Shown here piece by piece: positions 27,669 through 36,536 of a DNA stretch of 64,000 bases. The stretch's first letter is position 1. Each line of letters opens with the position of its first letter. The notes under the pieces are model-generated. The model was not told the origin of the DNA. It made no database searches and saw nothing but the letters and a program-made list of their open reading frames with translations. Made by a program: the position numbers and the translations under genes. Origin of the DNA: Acidimicrobiia bacterium (GTDB taxonomy: Bacteria; Actinomycetota; Acidimicrobiia; IMCC26256; PALSA-610); contig DATBAK010000049.1 in NCBI GenBank assembly GCA_036271555.1, forward strand, positions 1 to 64,000. Direction: 5' to 3'.

Positions 27669-28859
27669 CTAGGTCGTCAGCTCATCGAAGTCGAAGGTTC
27701 GCGCGCGGACGAGTGGCGGGACGGCAGCCGCGATGAACACGGCGGTCATCAGCGCGAGAAGAACGCGGTAGTCGATCACGTCGATGAGCACGGCGCCGAC
27801 GGCGATCGAGAGCGTCTGGGCGATCGTCGTCATGTTCGTCGCCGCCGCCACTCGCCCTTGGAGGTGGCGGGGTGAGTATCGCTGCCGCGCGTTGGCGATC
27901 GCGATGTTCGACCACGTGAGGCCCGCGCCGGCGGCGAAGCTTCCGACCACGACCAGTGCGAGGCTGTGCGGAATCTGCGCCGCGGCCGACACCGCGAACA
28001 GCAGGACCGCGATCGCATAGGTGCGCGGCTCGGCGAGGCGGCGCAACACGGCCGCGGCGACGAGCCCGGCCGCGACCGCGCCGACGCCGCTCACCGAGAC
28101 CAGGACGCCGACGAAGGTCGGACGGCGGTGGAGACCCTGATCGACGACGGCGAAGGTCAGGGGCTCGAAGAAGCCCAGAACTGAGCACACGGCGAGCTCG
28201 CAGAGCACGAGTTGGCGCAGGATCGGTGTGCGGCGCACGTAGGCGATGCCGGCGGAGAGCTCTCGGGCGAGGGTTTCCGGTTCGTGGCGCGCGCGCGTCT
28301 CGGCCCCGTCGACCCTCGAGAGCAGCGCGGCCGCGACGACGAACGTTGCCGCGTCGATCACGGCCACGGCCCGCCCACCGACGGCGGCGAACAGACCCGC
28401 TCCGACGAGCGGCGCTGCGAGCTGCATGCTCTGCGCCATCGTCTGCAACGAAGCGTTTCCCGGCCCGAGCAGCGCGTCGGGAAGCAGGTCCCGTACCAGA
28501 CCGCTGCGCGCCGCATTGAGGATCGTCAGCGACAGGCCGTAGAGGACCGCGACCGTGTAGACGATCCAGACGCCTTCGCGATTGCGCACACCCAGGAGCG
28601 CGAGGACGAGTCCGCTCGTCGTGAGATCGACGACGATCGTCAAGCGGAGCCTCGGGACGCGATCGGCGACGAACCCCGCGAGCGGTGCGAACAGGGCGCC
28701 CGCAGTGATCGCGAAGATGACCGCGGCGGCGGCCGCGTTGCTGTGCGTCAGCTCCTTCACCCAGATCGCCATCGCGAGGTACATCGCGGTGTCGCCGAAG
28801 GTTGAGAGCGTCTGGGCGAGGAAGAAGCGGCGGAACGGCCGGTCGGCCAGCGCGCCCAT
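27669..28859 (-). CDS. MFS transporter (MFS_3 type efflux protein)
   Basis: 396 residues with about 12 TM segments. The N-terminus FRRFFLAQTLSTFGDTAMYLAMAIWV and VADRVPRLRLTIVVDL (motif A region) are typical of bacterial macrolide or enterobactin-type exporters. It begins 3 nt after an ArsR-type regulator gene and is almost certainly in its operon. The substrate is unknown; the pairing suggests a regulated drug or metabolite pump. Confidence 0.87.
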   Translation of the reverse strand: MGALADRPFRRFFLAQTLSTFGDTAMYLAMAIWVKELTHSNAAAAAVIFAITAGALFAPLAGFVADRVPRLRLTIVVDLTTSGLVLALLGVRNREGVWIVYTVAVLYGLSLTILNAARSGLVRDLLPDALLGPGNASLQTMAQSMQLAAPLVGAGLFAAVGGRAVAVIDAATFVVAAALLSRVDGAETRARHEPETLARELSAGIAYVRRTPILRQLVLCELAVCSVLGFFEPLTFAVVDQGLHRRPTFVGVLVSVSGVGAVAAGLVAAAVLRRLAEPRTYAIAVLLFAVSAAAQIPHSLALVVVGSFAAGAGLTWSNIAIANARQRYSPRHLQGRVAAATNMTTIAQTLSIAVGAVLIDVIDYRVLLALMTAVFIAAAVPPLVRARTFDFDELTT

Positions 28860-28862
28860 GAC

Positions 28863-29474
28863 TCAATGCCGCGGCGATTCGTATGTCATCGGGACGGTGA
28901 CACCGAGCAGACGCACGGGTCGAGACCCACGAGGCCGCGTCGCCGGGTCGCGCAGTCGGTCTTCGTAGCGCTCGAGCAGCACTCGCAAGTCGGAGTGGAA
29001 CTCGTCGAGCTCGGCGCGGGTCAGGTACGCGATCGAACCGAACATCACGCTCGCGTTTCGCTGCCACGCCTTCGGGTAGCGCTCGCGTGCCTGCGGCCAG
29101 GCGAGGAAGCGAGCCATCTCGCGGTGCACGAACGCGCGACCGGCCGTGCGCGCCGCCTCGACGCCTTCCGGCTCACGCGGAGCCGTATCGGAGAACGCGA
29201 AGTCCTCGTCGGTCAGACACCAGGGCCGTTCCGGACCGATTCCGCCGGGTGCCTCCTCGATGAAGCCGTGGCGGGCGAGCACGCGGAGATGGAACGAGCA
29301 GGCGGAAGGGCTCGGGCCGAGCAGCTCGGAGCATCGGGTCGCGGTGGCGCGGCGCTCGGTCGCCAGAACCTCCAGCAACGAGAGCCGCAAGGGATGTGCG
29401 AGTGCGCGGAGCGCGCCGTCGTCGGTGACGAAGTGGTCAGGGCGGGGCGTGCTCGATGGGCGCTTCGAAGCCAT
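28863..29474 (-). CDS. ArsR-type winged-helix regulator of the adjacent MFS pump
   Basis: 203-residue regulator. The N-terminal winged helix has ALAHPLRLSLLEVLATERRATATRCSELLGPSPSACSFHLRVLARHGFIEE, the ArsR/HTH_20 pattern. The C-terminal helical region contains aromatic residues. I chose the ATG at 29474 rather than 29510: TACTTT (reverse of 29482-29487) lies 7 nt upstream, and three TTCGAA palindromes cover this promoter, so the longer start would place all of them inside the gene. Likely autorepressor of itself and the pump. Confidence 0.85.
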   Translation of the reverse strand: MASKRPSSTPRPDHFVTDDGALRALAHPLRLSLLEVLATERRATATRCSELLGPSPSACSFHLRVLARHGFIEEAPGGIGPERPWCLTDEDFAFSDTAPREPEGVEAARTAGRAFVHREMARFLAWPQARERYPKAWQRNASVMFGSIAYLTRAELDEFHSDLRVLLERYEDRLRDPATRPRGSRPVRLLGVTVPMTYESPRH

Positions 29475-29498
29475 TCTTTCGAAAGTAATGCTTCGAAG
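29463..29498. promoter_or_regulatory. Triple TTCGAA operator at the regulator start
   Basis: Three palindromes, CTTCGAAG (29463-29470), CTTTCGAAAG (29476-29485) and CTTCGAAG (29491-29498), are spaced exactly 14 bp centre to centre. The middle one overlaps the -10 box and the first covers codons 2-4 of the regulator gene. Confidence 0.75.
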
Positions 29499-29561
29499 AG
29501 TCCGCGCCAAGGGCCAATGAGGCGCCTCGAGCGGGTCGGGGCGCTGTCGGGCGGAGCGGAA

Positions 29562-30512
29562 CTAGAGCTCGGGCGGGAGCAGTGCCAGCGCGTTGGCGCA
29601 GGCCTCGCCGCGCAGGCAGGCGACGAGGTTGTCGACCGCGCAGTCGAGCATGGCGAGGCGCGTCTCGACGGTCGCCGAGCCGATGTGCGGGAGGACGACG
29701 ACGTTCGGGAGATGCAGGATCGGGTCGTCGGCATCGGGTGGCTCGGTCTCGAGCACGTCGAGCCCGGCGCCGGCGATGTCGCCGTTCGACAGCGCGCGCC
29801 GCAGCGCGTCCTGATCGACGACGCCACCGCGCGCGGTGTTGATCAGGATCGCCGTGGGCTTCATGCGCGCGAGCGCGTCGGCATCGATCAGATGATGCGT
29901 CGAGGGGTTGAGGTCGACGTGCAGCGACACGATGTCGGCCGCCGCGAGCCCTTCGGCAAGCGTCGCCACCCGATCGACGCCGGCCATCGGCGCGATTTCG
30001 GTGCGGACGTCGTACGTGCACACGGTCATCTTGGCGGCGAGCGCCCGCGCCGCGACCTCGCGTGCGATGCGACCGAACCCGATGAGCAACAGCCGCTGGC
30101 CGCGCACGTCGTGGCCGAGGATCTCGTTGCGCCACACGCCGCGGCTGAGGTCGTCGATGGTCTCGCGCAGCCGGCGCAGTGTCATCGTGATGAGCGCGAG
30201 CGTGAGGTCGGCGACCGCGTCGCTCAGCACCGGCGTCGTCGTCACGGTGATCGACCGCTGCGCGGCGGTGCGCACGTCGATGTGGTCGAAGCCGACGCTC
30301 ACCGTGCTGATCGCGCGCAGCCGGGGCGCAAACCCGAGCACGCGCGCGTCGACGGGGAAATGGGAGTTGACGAGCAGCGCCTCGGTCTCGCGGAGCGCAG
30401 CTTCGAGCTCCGCGTCGCCGGCGCGCAGGAGATCGACGACCTCGAGCTCCCAACCCGCGAGCAGCTCCGTGTGGGGCGCGCCGAGCGCGACCGCCGACAC
30501 GACGGCCGACAT
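29562..30512 (-). CDS. D-2-hydroxyacid dehydrogenase
   Basis: 316-residue NAD(P)-dependent dehydrogenase of the D-isomer family. The Rossmann motif is LLIGFGRIAREVAARAL, and the catalytic Arg is in INTARGGVVDQDAL. The Glu is near LDVLETEPP, and the His is in VVLPHIGSATVETR. A TGATG overlap couples it to the upstream aldolase gene. The pair could interconvert a 2-keto acid formed by the aldolase and its hydroxy acid; this is inferred from adjacency. Confidence 0.9.
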   Translation of the reverse strand: MSAVVSAVALGAPHTELLAGWELEVVDLLRAGDAELEAALRETEALLVNSHFPVDARVLGFAPRLRAISTVSVGFDHIDVRTAAQRSITVTTTPVLSDAVADLTLALITMTLRRLRETIDDLSRGVWRNEILGHDVRGQRLLLIGFGRIAREVAARALAAKMTVCTYDVRTEIAPMAGVDRVATLAEGLAAADIVSLHVDLNPSTHHLIDADALARMKPTAILINTARGGVVDQDALRRALSNGDIAGAGLDVLETEPPDADDPILHLPNVVVLPHIGSATVETRLAMLDCAVDNLVACLRGEACANALALLPPEL

Positions 30513-31294
30513 CAGAGGTACGCCGAGCGCGCGGTTCCCGAGCCGGAGACGGCCTGCAGCGCTTCGCCCGCAGCCATGCCGAGCAGGCGGGCGTCCGACG
30601 CGACCTCGACGAGCCGGAAGCCCTGCTCGACCCGCTTGGGCGCCGTGCCCTGGTGCCCCGCGATCCCGGGCACCACGCCGTGCGCGAGGCACGACTCGAC
30701 GATGCGGGTGATCGCGTCGCTGAAGATCGCCGCGTCGTGATCGGGTGCGGGCGCCAGGCCGAGCGTGATGCTGAGGTCGGCGGGCCCGACGTACACGGCG
30801 TCGATGCCGGGCACCGAGAGGATCGCGTCGACGTCGGCGACCGCTTCGCGCGTCTCGATCATCACGATGCAGAGAACATCGGCGTTGGCGTGCTCGAAGT
30901 AGTCGAAGCCGACCGAGAGGTTGGCGCGCAGCGGTCCGTAGCTGCGGGCGCCGATCGGCGCATAGCGGCACGCGCGCACGGCGCGCTCCGCATCGGCAAC
31001 CGAGTTCACCATCGGGACGATGACACCGCGCGCGCCGGCGTCGAGGGACTTGCCGATGATGCCGGGCTCGTTCCACGGCACGCGCACGAGCGGCGTCACG
31101 TCGGTCTCCGACATCGCCTGCAGCATGACGACCATCTGCGCGTAGTCGATGACGCCGTGCTGCATGTCGACACACGCCCAGTCGAAGCCGGCGTGCGCCA
31201 CGATCTCCGCGGAGAAGCCGCTGGGAATCGTGAGCCAGGCGCCGAGCGCCGCGCGATCGGCATCCCACGCCGCGCGCACACCGTTCGCTCGCAT
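30512..31294 (-). CDS. HpcH/HpaI family aldolase
   Basis: Class II pyruvate-type aldolase, 260 residues. The divalent-metal and base residues are in the family blocks DWACVDMQHGVIDY, GARGVIVPMVNS, MIETREAVADVDAIL and GIDAVYVGPADLS. The ATG at 31294 is 7 nt downstream of TAGGGT (reverse of 31302-31307), so it is likely leaderless. It is co-translated with the hydroxyacid dehydrogenase and divergent from znuA. Confidence 0.9.
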   Translation of the reverse strand: MRANGVRAAWDADRAALGAWLTIPSGFSAEIVAHAGFDWACVDMQHGVIDYAQMVVMLQAMSETDVTPLVRVPWNEPGIIGKSLDAGARGVIVPMVNSVADAERAVRACRYAPIGARSYGPLRANLSVGFDYFEHANADVLCIVMIETREAVADVDAILSVPGIDAVYVGPADLSITLGLAPAPDHDAAIFSDAITRIVESCLAHGVVPGIAGHQGTAPKRVEQGFRLVEVASDARLLGMAAGEALQAVSGSGTARSAYL

Positions 31295-31437
31295 CGGCGA
31301 CACCCTACGCGCGCACGGCGAATGGGATCCCGGGTGGCGAGCAACCCCCGGGACCCCACTCGCGACGGTTCGCATCACATTTCGAGAGGGTGAACGTTGG
31401 CGGGGGCTCGGAGGATACGGTCGGGTCGCGCTTGCAA

Positions 31438-31452
31438 TGGGAATGATTCTCA
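31438..31452. promoter_or_regulatory. Zur-like box over the znuA promoter
   Basis: TGGGAATGATTCTCA is a near-perfect palindrome (one mismatch) with the AAT-n-ATT core of Zur/Fur-type boxes. It sits between TTGCAA (31432-31437, possible -35) and TAGGTT (31456-31461, -10 of a leaderless znuA transcript), so a bound repressor would exclude RNA polymerase. Confidence 0.75.
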
Positions 31453-31468
31453 CTCTAGGTTCGGGGGC

Positions 31469-32383
31469 ATGCGGACGGCCGCCGCCCTCCTTGCCGTGGC
31501 GTTGCTCACGGGCTGCGCGACCAGCCCTTCCGCGCTCGAACGGAGCGGCGGTCGGATCCAGGTCGTCGCGGCCGAGAACTTCTGGGGCAGCCTCGCCCGG
31601 CAGGTCGCGGGCGACCGGGCCGACGTCAGCACGATCATCGAGGACCCCGCCACCGACCCGCACGACTACGAGGCGACGCCCTCGGACGCGCGTGCGATCG
31701 CGACCGCGCAGTACGTGATCCTCAACGGCGTCGGTTACGACTCGTGGGCGCGCAAGCTGCTCGACGCGGATCCCGAATCGGGTCGGGTCGTGCTCGACGT
31801 CGGCCGGGCGGTCGACGTGAACGTCGGCGGCAACCCGCACCAGTGGTACTCGCCGAGCGTCGTCGACCGCGTCATCGAGCGCATCGCGGCGGACCTCGCG
31901 CGCCTCGATCCGCGTGACGCCGACTATTTCGCACGCCGGCGCGCGGACCTGGAGACGACGGGTCTCGCCGAGTACCACTCGCTGATCGCGCAGATCCGGC
32001 GCGCCGACGCCGACGTGCCGGTCGGCGCGTCCGAGAGCATCGTCGTGCCGCTCTTCCACGCGCTCGGCGTGCGGCTCGAGACGCCGAGCGCGTTCCTCGA
32101 TGCCGTCGCCGAGGGCAACGAGCCGACCGCGCGCGACACCGCGGTCGTCACCCGTCAGATCGACGAGCACGCGATCGAAGTCTTCGTGTTCAACCGGCAG
32201 AACGCGACGCCCGACGTGCAGCGACTCGTCGACGCGGCGGAGCACAACGGCATCCCGATCGTCACCGTCACGGAGACGCTGACGCCGAAGGGTGCGACGT
32301 TCCAGACCTGGCAGGTTGCGCAGCTGCGCGCGTTGCGGGACGCGCTCGCACGCGTGCACGCGCGTGAAGGGAGCGGATCATGA
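31469..32383 (+). CDS. znuA: Zinc ABC transporter substrate-binding lipoprotein
   Basis: Cluster 9 (ZnuA/TroA-like) metal-binding lipoprotein, 304 residues. The lipobox is LLTGC with Cys16. Expected metal ligands are visible as the His in DPHDYEATP, the His in GGNPHQWYSP and an acidic or His residue further on. No long His-rich loop is present, so Mn2+ cannot be excluded by sequence alone. The ATG at 31469 lies 7 nt after a TAGGTT box, with a Zur-like palindrome just upstream. The stop overlaps the znuC start (ATGA). Confidence 0.88.
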   Translation: MRTAAALLAVALLTGCATSPSALERSGGRIQVVAAENFWGSLARQVAGDRADVSTIIEDPATDPHDYEATPSDARAIATAQYVILNGVGYDSWARKLLDADPESGRVVLDVGRAVDVNVGGNPHQWYSPSVVDRVIERIAADLARLDPRDADYFARRRADLETTGLAEYHSLIAQIRRADADVPVGASESIVVPLFHALGVRLETPSAFLDAVAEGNEPTARDTAVVTRQIDEHAIEVFVFNRQNATPDVQRLVDAAEHNGIPIVTVTETLTPKGATFQTWQVAQLRALRDALARVHAREGSGS

Positions 32384-33207
32384 GCGATGTCGCGGTGCAG
32401 CTGCGGGACGCGGCCGTCGCGGTCGGCGGGCGAACGGTGTGGCACGGCGTCGACCTCGACGTCGAGGCCGGGCAGTTCGCCGCGATCCTCGGGCCGAACG
32501 GCGCCGGCAAGTCGACGCTCCTCAAGGCCCTGCTCGGGCTGGTTCCGACGCGCGCGGGCACGGTGCGCGTGCTCGGCCACGAGCCGGGCGCGCGCGCCGC
32601 CGACGTCGGCTACCTGCCGCAGCGCCGCAGCTTCGATCCGGCGCTCCGCATTCGCGGTGTCGACATCGTGCGCCTCGGGCTCGACGGCGATCGGTGGGGC
32701 GTGCCGTTGCCGTGGCGCACGACTGCTCGACACGAGCGTGAACAGCGGATCGACGAGCTCGTCGACCTCGTCGGCGCGTCGGCGTACGCGCGCCGGCCGA
32801 TCGGCGAGTGCTCGGGCGGCGAGCAGCAGCGGCTGCTCATCGCCCAGGCGCTCGCGCGCCGGCCCAAGCTGTTGCTGCTCGACGAACCGCTCGACAGTCT
32901 CGACCTGCCGAGTCAGGCCGGTGTCGCCGCGCTCATCGAGCAGATCTGCGAGCAGGGCGTGACCGTGCTGATCGTCGCGCACGACGTGAACCCGATCATC
33001 GGCTTCCTCGATCTCGTCGTGTACCTCGCGGGAGGCAGCGCGGCGTGCGGCGAGCCGCGCGACGTCATCACCAGCGCGCGCTTGAGCGAGTTGTACGGCA
33101 CACCGATCGAGGTGCTGCAGACGTCGGATGGCCAGCTCGTCGTCGTCGGGCACTCGGACGCCACGACGTATCACCCCGAGATGCACCACCACAGCCATGC
33201 CCATTGA
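32380..33207 (+). CDS. znuC: Zinc ABC transporter ATP-binding protein
   Basis: 275-residue ABC ATPase. Walker A is GPNGAGKST, the signature CSGGEQQR, Walker B LLLLDEP, and the switch His lies in VLIVAHDVN. The C-terminus is His-rich (HPEMHHHSHAH), an unusual metal-binding tail that may sense cytoplasmic zinc. The ATG overlaps the znuA stop, and the end overlaps the first permease gene by 11 nt. Confidence 0.9.
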   Translation: MSDVAVQLRDAAVAVGGRTVWHGVDLDVEAGQFAAILGPNGAGKSTLLKALLGLVPTRAGTVRVLGHEPGARAADVGYLPQRRSFDPALRIRGVDIVRLGLDGDRWGVPLPWRTTARHEREQRIDELVDLVGASAYARRPIGECSGGEQQRLLIAQALARRPKLLLLDEPLDSLDLPSQAGVAALIEQICEQGVTVLIVAHDVNPIIGFLDLVVYLAGGSAACGEPRDVITSARLSELYGTPIEVLQTSDGQLVVVGHSDATTYHPEMHHHSHAH

Positions 33208-34066
33208 GGCCGCGGTGCGCATCACGCCGAACGTCGTCGACGACGTTCGCAACGCGCTCGCATTCCACTTCATGCTCAACGCCTTGCGCGCCGGCACGGT
33301 CGTCGCGATCGTCGCCGCGGTCGTCGGATGGTTCATGGTGCTGCGACGCGACACGTTCGCGGGCCACACGCTCGCAGTCGTCGGGTTCCCGGGCGCGGCC
33401 GGCGCGATCTGGATCGGGATGTCGGCCATCGCGGGCTACTTCGCGTTCTGCATCGCGGCGGCACTCGTGATCGGTGGCGTCCAGCCCGCAACGCGGCGCG
33501 GCTTCGACTCCGAGTCCGCGGCCATCGGCACGCTCCAGGCGTTCGCGCTCGCGTGCGGGTTCCTGTTCGCGAGCCTCTACGGCGGACTCGTGAACGGGTT
33601 CAGCGCGCTGCTGTTCGGGAGCTTTCTCGGGGTCACCGACGCGCAGGTGATCACGCTGCTCGTCGTGGCCGTGCTCCTGCTCGCGGTGTTCGCATGCATC
33701 GCGCGGCCGCTGCTGTTCGCATCGATCGACCCCGACGTCGCGAGCGCGCGCGGGGTTCCGGTGCGGCTGCTGTCGTTCGTCTTCCTCATCTCGCTCGGCG
33801 TCGCGGTCGCGGCCGCGAGTCAGATCACCGGCTCACTGCTCGTGTTCGCGCTGCTCGTCGTGCCGGCCGCGACCGCGCAGACGATCACCGCGCGACCCGT
33901 CGCGGGCCTCTGCCTCGCAGTTGTCGTCGCACTGCTCGTCACCTGGCTCGGTCTCGGGATCGGCTTCTACTCGAGCTATCCGCTCGGCTTCTGGATCACG
34001 ACGATCGCGTTCGCCGCGTACGCGCTCGCGCACGCCGGTCGCGCGATCGTGCGGGCGGTGCGATGA
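33197..34066 (+). CDS. znuB: Metal ABC transporter permease 1
   Basis: 289-residue ABC-3 family permease with about 8-9 TM segments. Family landmarks are FMVLRRDTFAGHTLAVVGFPGAAGAIWIG and LLFASIDPDVASARGVPVRLL, the coupling region that contacts the ATPase. The start at 33197 (MPIEAAV) lies inside the end of znuC. A second permease follows through an ATGA overlap, so the transporter is probably a heterodimeric channel. Confidence 0.87.
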   Translation: MPIEAAVRITPNVVDDVRNALAFHFMLNALRAGTVVAIVAAVVGWFMVLRRDTFAGHTLAVVGFPGAAGAIWIGMSAIAGYFAFCIAAALVIGGVQPATRRGFDSESAAIGTLQAFALACGFLFASLYGGLVNGFSALLFGSFLGVTDAQVITLLVVAVLLLAVFACIARPLLFASIDPDVASARGVPVRLLSFVFLISLGVAVAAASQITGSLLVFALLVVPAATAQTITARPVAGLCLAVVVALLVTWLGLGIGFYSSYPLGFWITTIAFAAYALAHAGRAIVRAVR

Positions 34067-34917
34067 ACGCGTTGCTCGCGACCGCGCCGGGCACGGGGCT
34101 CACGGAGATCCTCTCGCACCCGTTCATGCGCCACGCCTTCGTCGCGGGGACGGCGATCGCGCTCGCCTCCGGTGTCGTCGGGTACTTCGTCGTGTTGCGG
34201 AGCCAGGTCTTCAGCGGCGACGCGTTGAGCCACGCCGCGTTCACGGGCGCGCTCGGCGCGCTCGCGCTCGGTGTCGACCTGCGACTCGGGTTGTTCGTCG
34301 TGACGATCGCGGTCGCGCTCGGCATGGGCGTGCTCGGGCCGCGCGGTCGCGCCGACGACGTCGTGATCGGCACGGTGTTCACGTGGGTCCTCGGCCTCGG
34401 CGTGCTGTTCCAGACCCTGTTCACGTCGGGGTCGCGCAGTGCGGGGAACGGCGCCGCGAGCGTCAACGTGCTGTTCGGCTCGATCCTCGGGCTCAGCGCG
34501 AGCGAGGCGCGGCTCGCCGCGATCGTCGGACTCGGCGCCTGCGCGGTGATCCTGCTCGTCGCGCGACCGCTCCTCTTCGCCAGCATCGACGAGGCGGTCG
34601 CCGCGGCGCGGGGCGTGCCGGTGCGCGCGCTCGGTATCGGCTTCCTCGTGCTCGTCGGCGTCGCGGCGGCGGAGGCGAGTCAAGCGGTCGGCGCGCTGCT
34701 GCTCGTGGGACTGGTCGCGGCACCCGCGGGCGCGGCGCAGCGCCTCACGAACCGGCCGTGGCGCGGCCTCGCGCTCGCCGCCGCGCTCGCCGTCACGGCC
34801 GTCTGGATCGGCCTCGTGGTCACGTACCTCGACGGATCGGTGCCGCCGAGCTTCGCGATCATGGCGGTCGCGACGCTCGAGTACGTCGGCGCGTGGGGCT
34901 GGTCGGCGATCCCGTAG
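34063..34917 (+). CDS. znuB: Metal ABC transporter permease 2
   Basis: 284-residue paralogue of permease 1 with the same ABC-3 landmarks: YFVVLRSQVFSGDALSHAAFTGALGA and LLFASIDEAVAAARGVPVRALG. ABC-3 systems with two different permeases are known in Mn/Zn transporters of the MntABCD and TroABCD type. It is translationally coupled to permease 1 and completes a four-gene Zur-type operon. Confidence 0.87.
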   Translation: MNALLATAPGTGLTEILSHPFMRHAFVAGTAIALASGVVGYFVVLRSQVFSGDALSHAAFTGALGALALGVDLRLGLFVVTIAVALGMGVLGPRGRADDVVIGTVFTWVLGLGVLFQTLFTSGSRSAGNGAASVNVLFGSILGLSASEARLAAIVGLGACAVILLVARPLLFASIDEAVAAARGVPVRALGIGFLVLVGVAAAEASQAVGALLLVGLVAAPAGAAQRLTNRPWRGLALAAALAVTAVWIGLVVTYLDGSVPPSFAIMAVATLEYVGAWGWSAIP

Positions 34918-34926
34918 GTTCGGACG

Positions 34927-35508
34927 GTGCATCCGTCGATCGTGCTCGCCGTCTTCCCGGTGATCTTCCTCGGCGAGCTCCCCGACAAGACGATGTTCGC
35001 GTCGCTCGTGCTCGGCACGCGCGGGCATCCGCGCGCGGTGTGGCTCGGCGCGGCGAGCGCGTTCCTCGTGCACGTGGTGATCGCGACGACGATCGGTGTC
35101 GGCCTCTTCCATCTCGTGCCGCACCGCGCGCTCGAAGCCGTCGTCGCCGCGCTGTTCCTCGGCGGCGCGATCTGGGCGCTGCTCGAGAGCAGCGACGACG
35201 AGATCGACCTCATCGAGCGCGAGAGCATGACGCACCGTCAGGTGGCGACGACCGCGTTCGCGGTGATCTTCGTCGCCGAGTGGGGTGACCTGACGCAGAT
35301 CCTGACCGCCAACCTCGCCGCGCACTACCACTCGGCGCTCTCGGTCGGGCTCGGCGCGACGCTCGCGCTCTGGAGCGTCGCGCTGATCGCAGTCGTCGGC
35401 GGTCAGGGCCTCATGCGCTGGGTGAACGTCAGGATGCTGCGCCGAGGCATGGCCGCGATCCTCATGGTCCTCGCGATCATCACCGCGGTCTCCGCGATCC
35501 GGGGATAG
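34927..35508 (+). CDS. GDT1/TMEM165-type (UPF0016) cation transporter
   Basis: 193-residue membrane protein with six TM segments in two repeats. Each repeat carries a variant of the ExGD(K/R)(S/T) ion-binding motif: GELPDKT in the first and AEWGDLTQ in the second. Family members move Mn2+ or Ca2+ outward in exchange for protons. The GTG at 34927 has its own TAGGTT box (34915-34920) with a 6-nt gap, so it may be transcribed independently of the znu operon. Confidence 0.88.
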   Translation: MHPSIVLAVFPVIFLGELPDKTMFASLVLGTRGHPRAVWLGAASAFLVHVVIATTIGVGLFHLVPHRALEAVVAALFLGGAIWALLESSDDEIDLIERESMTHRQVATTAFAVIFVAEWGDLTQILTANLAAHYHSALSVGLGATLALWSVALIAVVGGQGLMRWVNVRMLRRGMAAILMVLAIITAVSAIRG

Positions 35509-35509
35509 T

Positions 35510-35555
35510 GCGGCAGGCTCCGTCGAGCGGCGAGCCCAGCGAGCACGCGACGTCG
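35510..35555 (+). repeat. Degraded copy of the 72-nt dispersed element
   Basis: GAGCGGCGAGCCCAGCGAGC followed by ACGCGACG in the convergent gap after the GDT1-type gene resembles the conserved right end (GAGCGAGCATGCGACC) of the elements at 13609, 41020 and 54395. Confidence 0.35.
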
Positions 35556-35571
35556 GCTGCTCCCACCCGCG

Positions 35572-36483
35572 TCACGTCGGGTGAGCGTGCGAGCCCGACC
35601 AGAAGGACGGTGCGCAGGGCTCGTCGGCGCCGGGACCGCACACCTCGGCTTCCGGTTCGAGCGTCGCGTGCGCGATGCCGAAGTCGTCGGCGAGCATCTG
35701 CTTCACCGCATCGGACCGCTGCTGCGCGTCGGCGAGTGACGGCTGTCCGTCGAGCACGATGTGCGCCGACAGCGCTCGGTATTCCGACGACAGGCTCCAC
35801 ACGTGCAGGTCGTGCACGGCCTCGACGCCGGGCATGGCCGCGATCGCGGTGCTCACGGCCGCCGGGTCGACGTCCGACGGCGTCGACTCCAGCAACACGC
35901 TCGTCGTCGCGCCGAGGAGTTGTACCGCGCGCACGGCGATCACGATTGCGATGACGAGCGACACGGCCGCGTCGAGCCAGTCGTGACCGCCGGTCGCGAC
36001 GATCACCACCGCGGCGACCGCCACGCCGGCCGACGACAGCGCGTCGGCCACCATGTGCAGCCACGCGCCGCGCAGGTTGAGGTCGTGCGAGTGGTCGTCG
36101 AGCACGCGCGCGGCAATGAGATTGCAGACGGTTGCACCCGCGGCGATCGCGATCACGGGCCCCGCGTGGATGCTGTGCGGATGGACGAGGCGGCGGATCG
36201 CTTCGAGCCCGACGATCACGGTGACGACGATCAGCGCCGCGGCGTTCGCCTGGGCGGCGAGGATCGTGCTGCGGTGGTAGCCGAAGCTGCGGCGCTCGTT
36301 GCTCGGACGCTCGACGAGGTGCACGGCGAGCAGCGCGAGCCCGAGCGCGGCGACGTCGGTGAGGTTGTGGCCGGCGTCGGCGACGAGGCCGATCGAGTGC
36401 GTGAACAGGCCGCCGATCACCTGCGCGACCACGAGCGCGAGGTTCAGACCCAACGCCACTCGGAGTCGCGCAGCCTGCTCCAT
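35572..36483 (-). CDS. Cation diffusion facilitator (CzcD/ZitB-like zinc exporter)
   Basis: 303-residue CDF exporter. Both intramembrane zinc-site motifs are present: HNLTD in TM2 (VADAGHNLTDVAAL) and HMVAD in TM5 (WLHMVADALSS). The cytoplasmic C-terminal domain has VHDLHVWSLSSEYRALSAHI. This is the ZitB/CzcD (Zn) branch. Its promoter region carries a hairpin and, further upstream, a degenerate Zur-like sequence. It is encoded beside the uptake operon, so import and export of the same metal are probably coordinated. Confidence 0.92.
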   Translation of the reverse strand: MEQAARLRVALGLNLALVVAQVIGGLFTHSIGLVADAGHNLTDVAALGLALLAVHLVERPSNERRSFGYHRSTILAAQANAAALIVVTVIVGLEAIRRLVHPHSIHAGPVIAIAAGATVCNLIAARVLDDHSHDLNLRGAWLHMVADALSSAGVAVAAVVIVATGGHDWLDAAVSLVIAIVIAVRAVQLLGATTSVLLESTPSDVDPAAVSTAIAAMPGVEAVHDLHVWSLSSEYRALSAHIVLDGQPSLADAQQRSDAVKQMLADDFGIAHATLEPEAEVCGPGADEPCAPSFWSGSHAHPT

Positions 36484-36494
36484 CGCACGCCCAT

Positions 36495-36522
36495 GGTAGG
36501 GAGTCGGGGGACGCTCCCTACC
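36495..36522 (-). terminator. Hairpin between glnB and the CDF gene
   Basis: GGTAGGGAG (36495-36503) pairs perfectly with CTCCCTACC (36514-36522) around a 10-nt loop. On the minus strand it would terminate the amt-glnB transcript. Its left arm also contributes to a TACCAT box close to the CDF start. Confidence 0.55.
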
Positions 36523-36536
36523 GATGGACGTGCGAA

